A stretch of 64,000 nt of DNA from Rhizophagus irregularis (GCF_026210795.1 NC_089460.1:1178001-1242000); one strand, 5' to 3'; shown: positions 33,342-48,534, counted from the first letter of the stretch. Program-made: numbers and translations. The notes: a model not told the origin generated them from the sequence alone.

Positions 33342-36300
33342 TAAATAAATAAAAAAATGTAACGATAAATAAATAATATGGCTAATTTATTATTATATAT
33401 TATTTTTATGTATTGTAAAATTGTAGAACCAGCAAAATCGAAATTAGTTTCGAACAATTAAGGAGTAAAATTTCTAATTTTGTTATTTAAATAATTCTTC
33501 CAAAACACATCTTTTATTATTATCATTATGGGTCTAGATTTGTAATTTTTTAATCAGACTATTAGTGGATTAGATTAATAAAATCCCGCATTGAATATCC
33601 CAGTTGTAGAAATCAAAGGATAAAAAAAACTTTGTAGTCATGCTAGTTATGCTTAACATTTTGCATATTTTGATAAATAATGATATTAAAAAATATATTT
33701 CACTCACTCTCTCTATATAAAAAAAAAAAAAAAAGGTTCAATCAAAATTCTTAAAATAAAAAAGCCTTAGGTAACACATAACGGAAAAAATGCCACAACT
33801 TTTGATCCTTTTTTTTTTTTTCACAAAAATTTTAAAATTTAAAATTATTATTTTATTTATCCATTTTTATTTCTATTTTTTACTTTATTTTTTAATTTTT
33901 TGATGAAAAATTTTTTTTTTTTTTTGATTTTCCGAAAAAAGAAATCTATATACAGTATTACATATTTGTGTGAAATATAAACACTATCGTGCAACATAAT
34001 AAATTCTTGTGAGACATTAATTGAAACCTTTAGTCCTTTTAGTTATGTGATTATGATGACTTATCTGTTATTATCTTTAGTTCTTTCCTAGTTTCTTTCT
34101 TCCTTTCTATTTATTCTTTACTTGTTCTTATTGAATGTATAAATCAATCAAACAAAAATTGATTTCTCTTTAGTTTATCAAAAATACAAATATCGCTATG
34201 GTGATACAGAGAGTACTAAATATACTAAATATACTGAATATAATAAATATAATAAATATAATACACGTGATATCGAAAATATTATATATATATTATTATT
34301 ATTGCGAAATTATTCCCACAACTTATTATTTGTTCTTTTTTTAACAATATCTTATTGTTGATTATAAACCGTTTACTTATACGGTTAGTCAGTATCAATT
34401 TGGATAAGTAACTGGATTAGTCAGATATTTGTCAGATATTAGTGGATTGGATTAAATTTTAAAATATCTTCTTTAAAAGAATTTCATCTTTTTTTAACAA
34501 ACTAAAACTGATCGATTATATCCATAAAAAAAAATAATGTATAAGAACAATTTACATGTACAATGGGTATTCCGGCCCGTAAATTTACTATTAACTTTCC
34601 ATTTAAAGTAATTCATCCGGATCAAGTAAAAATTTATTTATTCAAAAAAGTATCATTGTTGCTATTAAAAAAAAATTTTATATACCTAAATTTATATAAT
34701 AAATTATCATTGTAATTTAATTTTGATTGGCCAAATATAAATACATTTAATTACTTTATGAGGAAATGGGGGTAATTCACATGTTAATGTGATGAACAAT
34801 GGATTCTAGAAAGTAAATACATTTTAGTTAAGATCGGAAAGTCATGTGTCATAACAAAAATAACTTTTATTAGTTAAGGTCTTTTAAAGGATAATAAGTC
34901 ACGTTTTACACGACTCGAACTCAAAAAAAAAATTTGAAAATTGGTTCGATTATTAAATACGCGTGACTTTAGAATATTATAATATTATCGAATCAAATAT
35001 AACAGCATGCAAAATTATGAGATTGGACGTTGGATATGAATTAAAAATAAGAATGGTTTTATTTGACAAAGCATCTATAAAACTATATTATGATCAGAAG
35101 AGAAAAAAACTCGGATATGCCCAATTATTATTTGATCAACAATAGAACATCAATGAATGATTGGCAACCTTATGGTGAAAATGGTGAAAAACTAAAAAAC
35201 AATGACAACGATTAAAGAAATTTTTTTTTTTTTAACAAAGATGATTTCCATCTAAAAATGGCTACTGGATAAATTAATTGACCGTCTCAGGTGGCTTTCT
35301 TATCTTTTCTCATTAACCATAATATAATGTAATCGAACCTTATTATCATTTTACAAGTTATATTTGGTAAATAAAAGATTTTTATTATTTTACCAAATTC
35401 AATAAAAGGATTTATAATCCGAATTTATAATTTTTATTTAAATAAAAAAAAAAACCGGTTGATTTTCGAACTCAGATAATTCCATCTTATTCGATTAACG
35501 TTTTTTAACGCGGAGTTACTTTTACCTTATGATGATGATGATATATCTTTAATAAATATATCATTTTTATACCCTATCATTGATTTTTTTTTTTTTATAA
35601 TTTTTTTTTTCCTTTATATTTTATCCATAAGGGAAGTCAATCATTTGAAAAAAAAATTTTAACGTGATCTGCCTCAATTTTAACCATTTGAAATTTTGTA
35701 TTCATGTACAAAATAATTTATATATCTTATCTAACGCATATCTGTTATTTATTTGCAGCCCATCATGCAGTATAATCCTATGAAGGGGTTCAAATGTGTC
35801 TCCAATCGGAAATTACGGTTATTACCATTTGATTGGTGTGAAATTATTCAAGTTTTTTTTTTTATTAGCAGTCATTATATTATTTTACAATGACTTGTAT
35901 GTATATTCTTCGATAGAATGAAAAATTTTTTTTCTCAGAAAAAAAAAAAAAAAAGAGAAATATAATAATAATATTTAAAAATTTTTTTTTATATTGTACT
36001 CTGGGTTTTTTTTTGTTTGACGTGGTTTCTCCAAATAAAAAAAAAAATTATATTATAATATTATGAACTTCTTCCTTAATCGAAACGCCTTTGTTACCTT
36101 TCTTTTACTAGAGCAAAAAAATTGTAAATTTTAAATATAAAATTTTTTCTTTTTTCGCGTGCTATTTCGCGGTCTTACTTATTTGAAAATTCCAGCATTT
36201 TCCCAGATTTTACCGAGATTTTTTTTTTTTAAAATATATATATATAAATAAATAAAAAAAGCCACATAATATAAATCTAAAATTGTTCTTTTTGTAAAAT

Positions 36301-36414
36301 GTGTATTTAAACCCTCAATTTTGACAATGGCTTTTTGACTTTGCGAAAGAAAGGCATCGTTGCTAATATTGCATCGCCTTTGTCACGAAGTTGACAAATA
36401 AATTGCAAAAAAAA

Positions 36415-36417
<3 letters not shown>

Positions 36418-36446
<29 letters not shown>
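36418..36446. repeat. (TTTA)n microsatellite
   Basis: About seven TTTA units, 0.7 kb upstream of the cyclin start. Confidence 0.9.
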
Positions 36447-36447
<1 letters not shown>

Positions 36448-37171
36448 TTTTTACTCATTTTTTTCATTTTTTTTCTTTATTTTTTCTTTTTTTATTCTTG
36501 TGACAACTCTTTAATTTCTTTTATTCCTTTTTGCATTCGGACAAAATAAAACATTTTCGGTTCCTAAGGATTCATTTTATTATTATTACTCTATATTTGA
36601 ATATAATAACATTTCTTTTTTCAAAGAATATTAATTTGTTTCAATTAACGAAGCAAAATAATACGTTTATTTCATTACACAATAATAATTTTCGGATATT
36701 TAATTGAAACGAATCAAATCGAGTTTCGAATTATCGGATTTTCATATTAATAAACCGTTAGTTTTTTTGTACCTTTTTTTTTTTATAAAATTTAAAAACA
36801 TACGCGCTCAATCTTTGTACAAAAACAAAAAAATAATCCGAAATTTTTTTTTTATTATTATTCAATTTTGAATAATAATTATAATAATTCTATTTTTTTT
36901 CTATTTTTTTTTCTATTTTTCCTAAAAAAAAAGTTGATTTTTCCTCTAAAAAAAAGTTGATTTTTTTTTTAAAAAAAAATAAATAAATAAATCAATTAAA
37001 TTTCCTCCCCTTGTCACAAATATCCTTTATTTTAATATTTCACTATTTTAAAAAATATCACGCGAATTCAACAAGAAAAAAATAAATAAATAAATAAATA
37101 AAAATAAAAATTTTTGGAAATAAATAAATAATACAATCAACAAAAAAAAAACCAAGCGACCAATTTCAACC

Positions 37172-37929
37172 ATGTCTTGTAGTGTAATTCGTGGAGATAA
37201 TGTTTTAGGAGGAGATGCCCTCATGTGTAAGTATTTACTATTAAAAACTATTTTCGTCAATGTATGGTTAAAGTATTTACTGCTTTAGCTGCTTTAGTGA
37301 TTTTTTTAATTTAAAATGAACCAATTGCAAAAGTGATATACATTGATATTTTATGATAAAATGTTGTGTTCATAGGAAATCACATAGATTAAACCAAAGA
37401 TAAAGATTATTTTTGCTAAATTTTATATTTTTATTTTTATTTATTTTTTTTTTTAAAAAAAAAATTTATAGCTTTTACAGCGGGCTCTTGTGATTCTGTA
37501 CTTAAATGTTCAAGACGATCCATTGGCAATGCTTCTTTACCTAACCTCCTTCAATTTATCAGAGATGTTACAACAAGATCGAGAGTCTCTAAAATGACAA
37601 TGGTGGTCGGATTGATTTACGTCGATCGTTTAAAGAAAAATTTACCCTCATCAGCTCGAGGAGATTTCGATACTCCATATAAAATCTTTTTATCCGCCAT
37701 TTTAGTTGCAAGCAAATATTTAAGTGATCATTCTCTTCAAAATAGAACCATTGCTGATATTACAAATGGTCTTTATACAAACAAAGATGTAAATACTATG
37801 GAACGTTCTTTCCTTGGATTATTGAAATATGACCTTTGGGTTGGATCTGATGAATTCGATTCCTTCTTGGAAGAACATAGAATTGAATTAGATATTGATG
37901 TCAATTGGACTGGTGACGAAAAAGCCTAA
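37172..37929 (+). CDS. Small cyclin (cyclin N-domain, PCL/PHO80-like)
   Basis: Two exons, 37172-37226 and 37472-37929, join across a GT-AG intron (donor GTAAGT, acceptor TATAG) to 170 residues. The start MSCSVIRGDNVLGG follows a long AT leader. Residues ~35-150 form a cyclin box: LLQFIRDVTTRSRVSKMTMV, LIYVDRLKKNLPSS, FLSAILVASKYLSD and FLGLLKYDLWV. Such proteins bind and activate a cyclin-dependent kinase; the short length with one box fits fungal Pcl-type cyclins (partners of Pho85-like kinases) better than mitotic cyclins. The partner kinase is not in the window. The C-terminus is acidic (EHRIELDIDVNWTGDEKA). Confidence 0.85.
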
Positions 37930-40265
37930 GACGCCTGGTTTGTCATACATCATTGATCGTCGTGTCACAATCAATCATATTCGTTTTTTTTTTATTTATT
38001 TATTTCGCGATTTCTTTCGTGACTTTATATTTTTTTTAATAACAAACAAGACGAACATTATCTTATTTATATTTCATTTTCATTTTCTTACGTTTTTTTT
38101 TTTAATCAATTATTCGCCTTCAATTTTTAATTTTCAACATTTAACATTATTTTTCTTCCATTTTGAATAATACGACTGTAAATTGTTTATATAATTAAGA
38201 ATATTCAAAACCTTATCAAACAAAACTTTATCAAAACTTTCACAATAATTTTTTTTCCCCTTTAGACTAATGGTTTTTTTTTTAAAAAAAAAAACCAAAC
38301 ATATAGAAACAATTAATATAGAATTAACGGAATTATACCGTATATAAATAGATTTTCCCCTTAAAACCGAAGATGTTTACGCAAAATAATTAAGATTTAT
38401 TTTTTTTATATATAACAAACGCGTTTAATTTATTTGTATTTTATATATATTAACATCCTACATTTTTTTACATATAATTAATCGTTAACATTTTTTTTTT
38501 AAAAAAAAAAAATGATAATGTTTCTTCCAATAATCATGAATTCAAAATTGTAAATACTTTTTATATAGATTTTTTTTTTCCTTTCCTTCACAAATTTTCA
38601 AAATAATTTTTTTTATATTACTTTATTATATTCGTAAAAAAAAAAACTTGACTATATTATACGACTCACTACCAAAATTTAAATTTAATTCTCTATATAG
38701 CAAAAAAAAAAAAAATTCAAAATTTTTTTTTAAGATTTTTATTTTTTTTTTCTCATAATTCAATATTATTTAGTTTTATGATTTTAATTAATTAAGAATA
38801 AGAAAAAAAAATTATAATTTATTATAAAAAAAAATTAAAAATACTGAGAATAAAAAAAAAATTATTGCATTCAAACATTGATTGTCCGTCGTATAAGATA
38901 TTTTCATTGTATATACCGATATTACCGATACCGAATTACCGATATAACGTGTGAATTTCGCGTTGTTTTTTTTTATTATTTTTTTCACGTGTTTATATTT
39001 ATCTCGCGCGTTTTTTTTCTTGTACAAACATTTTAATTGTTATTTATGTTATTTACATGTTTAAATGATTACTTAATAATTTTAATACCAAAAAAGGTTT
39101 AAAAATAAAATTAAATGTAAATACTTGGCGTTTTGAAAGTTTTTTTAGCGTGTAATTCCGTGTAATTCAAAGTAAAAAACTAAGCTTAGTTAAGTGAAAT
39201 ATTATTTATTATAGTAACACAATATTAAAAATTTTTTTTTATAAAAGATTATTTGCACATGACTGACCATCTTTTATTATCGATAAATAAATGACATTTT
39301 AAAAACGTAAGTATAAAGTATATTCGGATTTTGTCGGATTTTGAACTAGAATCATTAAATCATTATATCGAATAATCGAACATCAATCATTATGTCGAAT
39401 TTTTATACTTTACTGATAACTTGATTTCATGAATCAGAGATTTCATGGTTCATGATCTGTAAATTTATAGGTTTAACCAATAGGTTTATCCAATCTATGG
39501 GTAAAAAAAAAAAGTGGCGCATAAAATGATTTATTTCTAAATAGAAGTTCTTTAAGATGAATTCAAAATTACACAAAGTTATATTTAAAAGATCCACTTC
39601 ATTAATTGGTTATTTGACTTAACAAATAATTAATTTTTGTACGTGTTCTGACATAAATTTACTAGTTTACTATCTGTAACAATCAACAATGTAACTGACA
39701 AACTTTTAACAGCATACAATTAAATAATTAAATACAATTAAACATTTATTTATAAAAGGATTGATCCACATAGATGACATAGATGAGATCAGTGCGATCA
39801 GTTTTTTTTTAAAAAAAAAGATTAATGATTGTATCTTCCTGCAAAATTTACCTCTCTTTGATCTTCGACTAAAACTTGACTCGCATATATTATATTACGT
39901 ACTGTATATGCAAGTGTAATACACTTAAACAGTTATACAGTCGGTCTCAAATATTTAAATATAATCTAGGCAATCATTTTAAACTCTGATTCGTGGGATT
40001 CACAGGATTCGTGATTTATATATTTTTTTTACTAAACAATCTAAACAATAATAAAAAAAAAAGCGGTAGCGACATAAGGCAATAAGGCAAGTGCACATAT
40101 GCATGTAAATGCGCGTCCTTTAAATCCGGGTCCAGCGTAAAAACCAATAAATTATTTTCTTTTGGTTGTAAAAAAAAACAAACGTGGACAATTTATTACA
40201 TTATATAAAGATTTACGAGATAACTATTTTACCGATAACAATAACATCAATTCAATAATTATTAC

Positions 40266-40311
40266 AATAATAATAATAATAATAATAATTATTATAATAA
40301 TAATAATAAGA
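40266..40311. repeat. (AAT)n microsatellite
   Basis: Trinucleotide AAT/ATA tract with one interruption; it creates a spurious poly-Ile frame. Confidence 0.9.
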
Positions 40312-40599
40312 AAAATTTTTTCATTGTTATTTTTTTTTTTTTTTTCGTGTAAACATAAACTAAATAATGATTTCAACTTTATTTAATTCATTCATTGAAT
40401 TCCTCTCAATATTTACATTATATATCTTATGATGTTTATGTTTTCTTTGTTTTCCTTTTTTTTTGTTTTTATTTTTATTCTTTTATTTTATTTTTTTATT
40501 ATTTTATTTTATTTTATTTTTCTTTTGTCATTTTCTTTTTTGTCTTGTATTCTAAATTTGGGTTCGTTTTTTTTAAACAATCAAATAATAAAAATTCCG

Positions 40600-40601
40600 A
40601 A

Positions 40602-40632
<31 letters not shown>
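40600..40632. repeat. (TTA)n microsatellite
   Basis: About ten TTA units. Confidence 0.9.
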
Positions 40633-40634
<2 letters not shown>

Positions 40635-41119
40635 ATTATAATTAAAAAAAAAAAATTGGTTTGTTTTAATGTTTAATCATGGAGATTATAGGACTTTTTT
40701 ACTCCGTCTTTACTCAGATTACAGTATAGGACTTTTTTTTTTTACTCCGTCTTTAGTCCGGTATGAAATCCATGAAATCGCGTTATTATCGTATTATCGT
40801 ATTATTTCTTTTTTTTTTTTACCCATTTTTAGACCCTATAATCAAAACTTATAAACCGTAAACCTAAAATTTAATTTTAGTAAAATCGTACGACATTATT
40901 AAGGGGATTACATAATACTTGGTGACAAATAAATGAGTATGACAAATAAGATTTCATCATTTCAAATTTCCTAAGTAAAACTTGAAAGGGTTGTGACGAA
41001 TGATGACGGGGGATGACAAAATTTAAACGTAGTGTAACCAATGGTGATGCGGTAAGATTTTCCTATTAATAAAAAAATAAAAAGAACAATGACAAACTTA
41101 AAATTAGGATAAAGGCACG

Positions 41120-41124
<5 letters not shown>

Positions 41125-41150
<26 letters not shown>
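41125..41150. repeat. (TA)n microsatellite
   Basis: About 13 TA units. Confidence 0.9.
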
Positions 41151-41155
<5 letters not shown>

Positions 41156-42610
41156 TTTTTATAAAGAATCAAGATAAATGGATCAATATTAAACCAGTTA
41201 CCAGCAATTAATAGTTTAAAACCACCCCCTAAAAAAAAAAAATTATTTTATTTTAGAATTTTTTTTTGAAAATAATTGGGGAAATGGGGTAAAAAAAAAG
41301 AATTTTTAGAAAAAACGGAAATCGCGAATGATAAAATAGAAGGTTGGCTTATTTTTAAAAAAGATGAAAAAGGGCTATCGATATATGCAACATGATATAT
41401 CATATCGCAGAAAAAAAAAAAAAATATGTAACAAATGTTTGTTTATATGCCAGTTTTTGAGTTTATTGAAAAGATATCAAATAAGAATTCAACAAAACAA
41501 TTCTATTTCTTTTTTAAGTGAACATAATCTAAAATAAATATTCAGCCAAGGAAACATGTGTGTTTTTTTAATGTAAAATAGGATTATTTGATAATACGTA
41601 AATAAATTTATTTATTTTTTTTTTTTGACCGTACGACGTACTTGCTGCGGCGTAATCCCGATGCAAAAGAAAAAACATTCATAATGATTTAATAAAAACT
41701 CTCAAAGAATATAATATGTAATTTTTTATTATTTATTATTATTATTATTTTGTTTTGTTTTAATTTCTTTGTTTCTTTTCACCTTGCATGTGAATTCATT
41801 CATTCTTACAATAAAACAGAATAATCTGTAAAGAAAGAAAGAAAGAAGGAAAAAAAAAAACAATTCAAACAAGTTAAAAAAGAGGTATCATGGGCATCAT
41901 GTAAAAAAAAAAAATTTTTTTTTTATAAACAAAGACCCGTTTCTTTTTTGTCCATACATTCATTTAATGGGCTGGTGTGCATTATTTTATCAAAAACTTA
42001 ATTTTGGTTTAAATTTAATCCGAATATAACGTTAATTTTATTTATTTATTTTATTTTTTTTTTTATCAATCGCCAGAAAAAAAAGAAAAAAGAAAGAAAA
42101 CAATCTTTTTTTTTTTAAAGTTAGGCGAAATTTTACAAAAAAAGGAAAAAAAAATTTTTTTTTCCTTTTATTTACAAATAAACGAGAAAAAAAAATTCAT
42201 GTGAGTTGTTTCTTTCTTTTGAAAAAAAAAAAAGCGCCATACATTCAACCTTACATTTGATTGTGTCATATAAACCATAATATCCATTTTTTTTACATTT
42301 AATTATTTTAATTATTTTAATTGCTTCTTTTTTTTTAAAAAAAAAAGAAAAAAAAATGTCAAAGAAAGAAAGAAAGAAAACGCGGGAAAAATTTCTCGTA
42401 AAAAAAAAAAATTAATAAAAAATAAATTTTATTATTAAGGATAATTAAAATAATTATAATGGTATAATGGTTTGTTTTTTTTTTTTTTTAACAATAATTT
42501 CGTTAATTATTGTTTGCTTTGAAAGTATGATAATGCATTAAAACAAAAATTGGAAGTTTGCCGCTTCATTTGTCAAATTACATAATCTTTCTCCGACATA
42601 TTTTTTTTCC

Positions 42611-42644
42611 ATATATATATGTATATGTATATGTATATGTATAT
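42611..42644. repeat. (TATATG)n microsatellite
   Basis: ATATAT followed by repeated TATATG units; a shorter similar tract follows at 42661-42676. Confidence 0.85.
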
Positions 42645-43580
42645 CAAAAAAAAAAAGAAAAATATATATGTATATCAAAAAAAAAAAATGAAAAATTTTT
42701 TTTTTTCAAAACTTCCTCCTATAATATGTGAGATAACGCAAAAAAAAAATGAAATAAAAAATGAAAAAAAATAAAAATAAAAAAAATTTTTTTTTCTTTT
42801 AACAATTAATTATATTTTTTTCAAAAAAAAACTTCTGTATATTAATGTAAATCATCTAGTATATAATATTAGGTTTATAATAAAAAAATCATTTTTTTTT
42901 TTGGCAAAATGAAACAATTAATCGAATTAAAAATATTATACGTTACAAACCGATAAGAAAGAAAAAAAAACTCAAAAAACTTGTTATCAAACATGTAAGA
43001 GAAATAAAAAAGCAAGATCATCTAATCGCGTGCGCATAACAAAACTGTCAAATGGACCCTGCATGATACAAAAAAAAAAAATATCAAATTTTTTTCATTA
43101 CCATTTGCCATTATGCCATTATTTGCGGAATAATATTTTTTATTTTTTTTTAAAAAAAAAAAATTCAATGAAAGGATTTAATGAATGAATTAGTGTATGG
43201 TAAATTGTATACAACTCCCAAAAAATTTCCAAAAAAAAATTATAGTTTTTGAATATCCTTAGTAATATATGCCACTTTTCCATTTTTTATTTGAGAAAAG
43301 GTAAAAATGTGTAACTTAATTAAAAGATGCCGGGTCAAAACAATGGACAATGCCGAGACCAACAAAAACTCGAGATGTTTTTTTTAAACCTCCGATCCTT
43401 TCCTATAATAATTAAAAAATTTTTTGTATTTTGATTTTTTTTTAATACGAGAAAAAAAAGATTCCATAATTTACGGAAATTACGGAAATTACGAAATTAC
43501 ATAATTAAGAGGATTTTTTTGAATTTATCACGTGATATTTCATGCGTTTAACATGGGACTATGGGAGTATTGTGAGGTGG

Positions 43581-43710
43581 AATTTTAACGTAAATTTTTA
43601 ACGTAAATTTTTAACGTAAATTTTTAACGTAAATTTTTAACGTAAATTTTTAACGTAAATTTTTAACGTAAATTTTTAACGTAAATTTAACGTAAATTTA
43701 AACGATAAAT
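43581..43710. repeat. 13-bp minisatellite TAAATTTTTAACG
   Basis: About eight exact or near-exact copies of TAAATTTTTAACG, ending in shortened units (TAAATTTAACG). Perfect copy identity over ~100 bp suggests recent expansion. Confidence 0.92.
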
Positions 43711-43804
43711 TATAAATTATGATAAAACATTTTTTGATCGCAACAATTAAAATTTGTCATTTTATATGTAGATTTCATTTAGTATATAGATATCATTTTA
43801 TCAT

Positions 43805-43915
43805 TTATGATTTATGATGTAGATATATCATATATATCATTTAGATTTAGATGTCATTCTAGATATCATTTTAGATATCATTTATATCATTTATATCATT
43901 TATATCATTTAGTGA
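43805..43915. repeat. ATATCATTT-type degenerate tandem repeat
   Basis: Irregular 9-18 bp units of ATATCATTTA(G/T), ending with four close copies of TATATCATT. Confidence 0.75.
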
Positions 43916-46900
43916 TCTGTATCAAATTTTGGCTGGAATTAAGACATACTATCATGGTACAAATAATTGGCCTGTTTTACATGTTTTACACATGTTATGG
44001 AAGTTCGTTTAATAACTTTTTTAACAAGTTAACAAGTAAAGTTAATAAAAAATTTTAAAAATTATCAAACGTATTAAAAATTATCAAACGTATTAAAAAT
44101 TTTTTTAATCCGTTCAATAATTTAAATAATTCCATCAATTAATAATACCTTTTTTGATTTTATATAAATTATATTTATTGTTATTTTTGCATTTTTTCAA
44201 AAAAGAAAGAGAAATCACGTGACATTTCTTAAAAATCTCATTAAAAAAAGTCACAAAGTCACAAAGTCAACAAACGTTTTTTTCATTTAATAGTTCTAAA
44301 TATAGAAACGTTTTGACATCATAAAATAAACATGATAAACAACGGATATTTACGCGTATTATTTTTAATTAAAATAATTTATCACGACAGAAAAGAAAAA
44401 CAAAAAAAACATAAAACAATAAAAACATCACAAAAACATATAAATACATTTCTTTTAAAAATATATAAAACTGAAACAATTCCAACCTAAACATTACATA
44501 ATTACGTACGTAATATAATTACGTAAAGTAAATACATATTATTATTTTATTCGCGTTTTACTTATTTACCTAACAACGTTGATCACATGATTCATTTATT
44601 GTAATTATTATATTTTTATTATCATAATGTAATGTAATTGCATTTGCATCTCTTTTTAATAATAATCACATTAATGCGAAATGACAGTTAATGTAAAAAA
44701 ATAATTTTTGATAAGGAAAAAAAGGATGTTAATCTGTAATTTTTTAAGCATACTTAATAAGTAGTAAACAATAATGCAAATTGGATTCCTTCAATGAAAA
44801 AATTGAAACTATATTCCGTAACATTTTTATTATTTTTCAAAAAAGATAAAAAAGATATTATATATATATATTTATTTTATTTGTTTATTTATAAAAAAAA
44901 AAAATGTTTTTTTTTGTTACATTAGAAATCCATAATTATATATTTTATAATGAAGTGAAGATTTGTTTATTCACACGACATAATATTTATCGTTAAAAAT
45001 CGGGTTTTTTTAATTAAAATTCCCTTGGATTTGGGGGTTCACAAGGTACGAATATAAGTCAGTCACACAGTAATAAAGTATTGAATTCCAAAATTTGGGT
45101 AAAAAAAAAAACATAAAGATTAAGGAGTCGACTTACCGAAACATTTTGACCCATTATTTTAAACATTTGAAAATCGGAATTTCCACAATTGATCTGCAAA
45201 TTCCAGTCAACTTGCTTAATTTATCACGTGCAATATCTTAATATCTTTTATAAAAAAAAACTCCAGGATTTAAAATTTCCTAAATAAGAAAAAATCAAAA
45301 AAAATCATTTTGTTAAAAAAAGTTACGTTATTATGCGTGTGATACATACATCATATATACCAGATAAGTATTCATTTAATAAAAAAAAAATTATTTTTTT
45401 CTTACACAGGGAAAAAAAACGTGCATAAAATCTAAATGATTATTAGTTACAAAATGAAAATTGTAATACATATTACAACAACATTTACAACATTTACAAC
45501 ATTTACAATGTTATACAAGATTATAATTGGATGGTTTGTTTTGACTAAACTGTTATTGAAATGAAAATGTTTTTTTTTCATGTACGAATAAAGTGACCAC
45601 AAAGAAGAAGGCTTTCGGAATTCGGAGTTTATTATATAAAAAGTTTCCGCTTGGATTTCAGCCCAACCCAAACGTATTTAATTTTCGTCATCTTTTTTTA
45701 GATGAAACGCGTATATGATTATATATTTTACAATGGCATTACTATAATTAAAATACCTTTTTTAATTTAAACTAATTTATTCGTCAAGATAAATTGTTTC
45801 GTGTTACATGTCGTCAAATAATTCGTTCGTGTTACATGATGTCACGTGAATTTACTTATTATCTAGACCAATAATAGTAAATTCCTACTTGAAACATCTG
45901 GTTATTCTGGTAACACGAAGAAATTATTAGTTTTGCCGGTTACTTCCCCGTTAAAAAAGAATTTACTAATACTTTTTGAATTTCTTTTTAAATTTATTTA
46001 TTTTTACGGGAGGGAGAAATGAAATAATTTGTCTTTTTGTGTAACTCTTATTAAAATTACCAAAATGGAAATTCATTATTTAAAAAAAAAAAATTAATTA
46101 ATACATACACAAATTTACATATATATATTTTTTTTTTTTGAATGAATTTCCTTACGAAAAAATTAATTTTATGGTATGATTGTAATAAGTTACATATGAA
46201 ACACTAACGAATGATTTCATATGATGATATAATTAATCACATTTTTTTAAAGTTTTTTTATAAACTAATCCAAAAAAAGTTACAAGTTTGAATATTGCGT
46301 TATATAACGCTATTTTACGCCATTTCGACTTTTAAAAAAAAAATCCAAAAGGTTTATTATTTAAAAAATGTAAGGTATATGTATGCGTCTTACGTTTTGC
46401 GTTTTTTTTTTTATCGTGTGTAAAAAAAATTTATCGTGTATAAAAAAAATATACCTGGTTAATTTTATACTCATTGTATTCAATTACCATAAAAAGGGTT
46501 CTTTAATAGAGTTTATAATTTATTTTCTTTTTTGAAAATCTCTCCCCCTCATAAAATCTCCACATTAAATGCTTTGTAGATTAAATCTCCCCTTATTCCT
46601 TCTTCACTTCTTACTTTAATAGGATGATATTCCGAATAGAATATTTAATTAATTAATTATATGCAAACTGGGAGGAACCCACGAACTAATTGAAATTAAC
46701 CAATAAATTACATTTGTTGGTAACACAACGGGTACATTAGAACAACATATCCCTTTTTTTTTTTTTCATCCCCTTTACAAGTTAACCGTTGATATTTATA
46801 TGTTTTTTTTTTTTTACTGACCGTGCGTTTTTAACACACCGTGCGTTTTTTAACACAATGTAAAAAAAAAAAAGGACTAAAGAGGATTGAAATGCATGAT

Positions 46901-48534
46901 ATCAAAATTCGCCACATTATAATTTGTGAATTTCTTGGCATGCGAAAGGCCTCGAGTCAGTAAAGAACAATTTTTAATCCTTGATTATTTATTACCATGT
47001 CAGGTAATATTGTTTATATGACAGCTTGTGTTACCAAAAAAATTTTTGAATTTTTTTTTCTCACAATCCAATAAAGTAAATGTTTTTTTGTGTTTGCCCT
47101 ATTGCGCGTTCCATACACCGCTACAAAAAGACAAAAAAGAGGTCATTGAATTTTATTAAATGTTTGTTTTCTTTATAAAAAAAAGAGATCTATTGGTTAC
47201 ATTTGTTATTCGCGTGTTTGACATTTTTTGACATTTTAAATTAATAATCTCCTGATACTCTTCTTCTCCTGACCATTTAGAAAAATGTAAAAGATAAGGA
47301 GGTTTGAAAAAAAAAAGAATAACTATAGTATACAATACAACAATATCATAATACGGAAATATTTTTCTCCAAAAGTAATATTGACGACCTTATCAGTTAT
47401 CTAGAAATTGACCCGGATCTTAATACCCGGACCGGTTTTTTAAGCGGATAATATTGTTGTTTACCGTTTCTTCACTCTATTTAGTTGGATCGGGTATGTT
47501 TACACAAGGTTTAGTAATCCTTTTTTTGATGGAATTTTTGGTCTGCATGTTTACAAAAGTGGCGGAAAAATTAAATTTTTTTTCTGATCATTAAGGGGTT
47601 TTGAAAATTGTTATAGTGTTATAGTACGGTAGTATTACTTGTTATACTTGTTATTGTGGTATTGTTATTTAAAATATGATGAGTGGATGAAGTCATAGTA
47701 TATTTAAAACAATTTGTCTATTCATAGACGCAGAAAGCCACGCTTATTTGGAGTAACAAGCCAAAATAATTAGTCATTTGTTTAAATATAAAATATATTT
47801 GTGATAAAAAAGAATTATAATTATTATTATTATATATATTTATATAATATATAATAAATTATTGTATAAAATATAATAAATTTATATAAATGTCATTGTA
47901 TTTCTGAGACCTCAAATGTATTAATTATACTGGCGTTTTTTATTTCCATTTTTAAATAGTGACAATGATGTCATCGTACCGAAATTCCACGGGTCCTACA
48001 TTCACGTCATTTATTTATGTAGATCATTGTTTTGAATTATCACAGTATCACACGTTGATCATTGTGATCTGAAAAAAGACAAAAAGACATGGTTCGATAA
48101 AAAAAATGTAACACCTAAAAAAAAAAAGATTCTTTGTCGTAGAAAGAAAATATTCCGTTTCGACCCTTTTTCACTTTTAATTGATTATTAATCAGCCAAC
48201 ATTTGATGATATTTTTTTCGGCGTAAATCGTTACGATTTCTTTTTTGGCAAAAGTTTATTAATTTGAATCATTTTATTGATATCATGATACGTTTTTGTT
48301 TTCTCTTTAAATAATAATAAAAAAAAGACGGGATTTCCCGATAAAATAAATCTCTTGTTAAAAAAGAGTAAAAATCAAAAAAAGATTATCAAATTGATTT
48401 TTTTTTTGTTTTTTGAATTAAAAATTAATTTTTTTTAAAAGAAAAAAAGAAACGCGTTAAAACCATGTTCAGTATTACAAATAAAGGATTTCTAAAATTA
48501 AAAAGGGATGAAAATATACATTTATATTTTTTTG

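Larger units (their letters stand above)
30978..37171. other. 6.2-kb AT-rich intergenic region
   Basis: Long A and T runs throughout with small low-complexity frames only. Microsatellites include (TAAAA)n at 33305-33341, (TTTA)n at 36418-36446 and (TAAA)n at 37081-37101. It separates divergently transcribed genes (TMEM70-like on minus, cyclin on plus) and must contain both promoters. I found no tRNA, snRNA, repeat family or element termini in it. Confidence 0.6.

Noticed and set aside
34563-34720. ATG frame starting MGIPARKFTINFPFK
   Set aside because: About 50 codons without a splice-supported extension or family motif; treated as chance or unrecoverable debris.
30978-37171. tRNA or snRNA genes in the long spacers
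   Set aside because: I looked for GGTTCRANNCC-type B boxes and U6-like starts and found no candidate that folds; a covariance-model scan (tRNAscan-SE, Infernal) would be decisive.
40162-40676. Frames with long Ile, Leu or Phe runs
   Set aside because: They are translations of AAT/TTA microsatellites and T runs, not proteins.
43581-43710. Possible CRISPR-like array
   Set aside because: The 13-bp units are contiguous with no spacers, and the genome is eukaryotic; it is a minisatellite.
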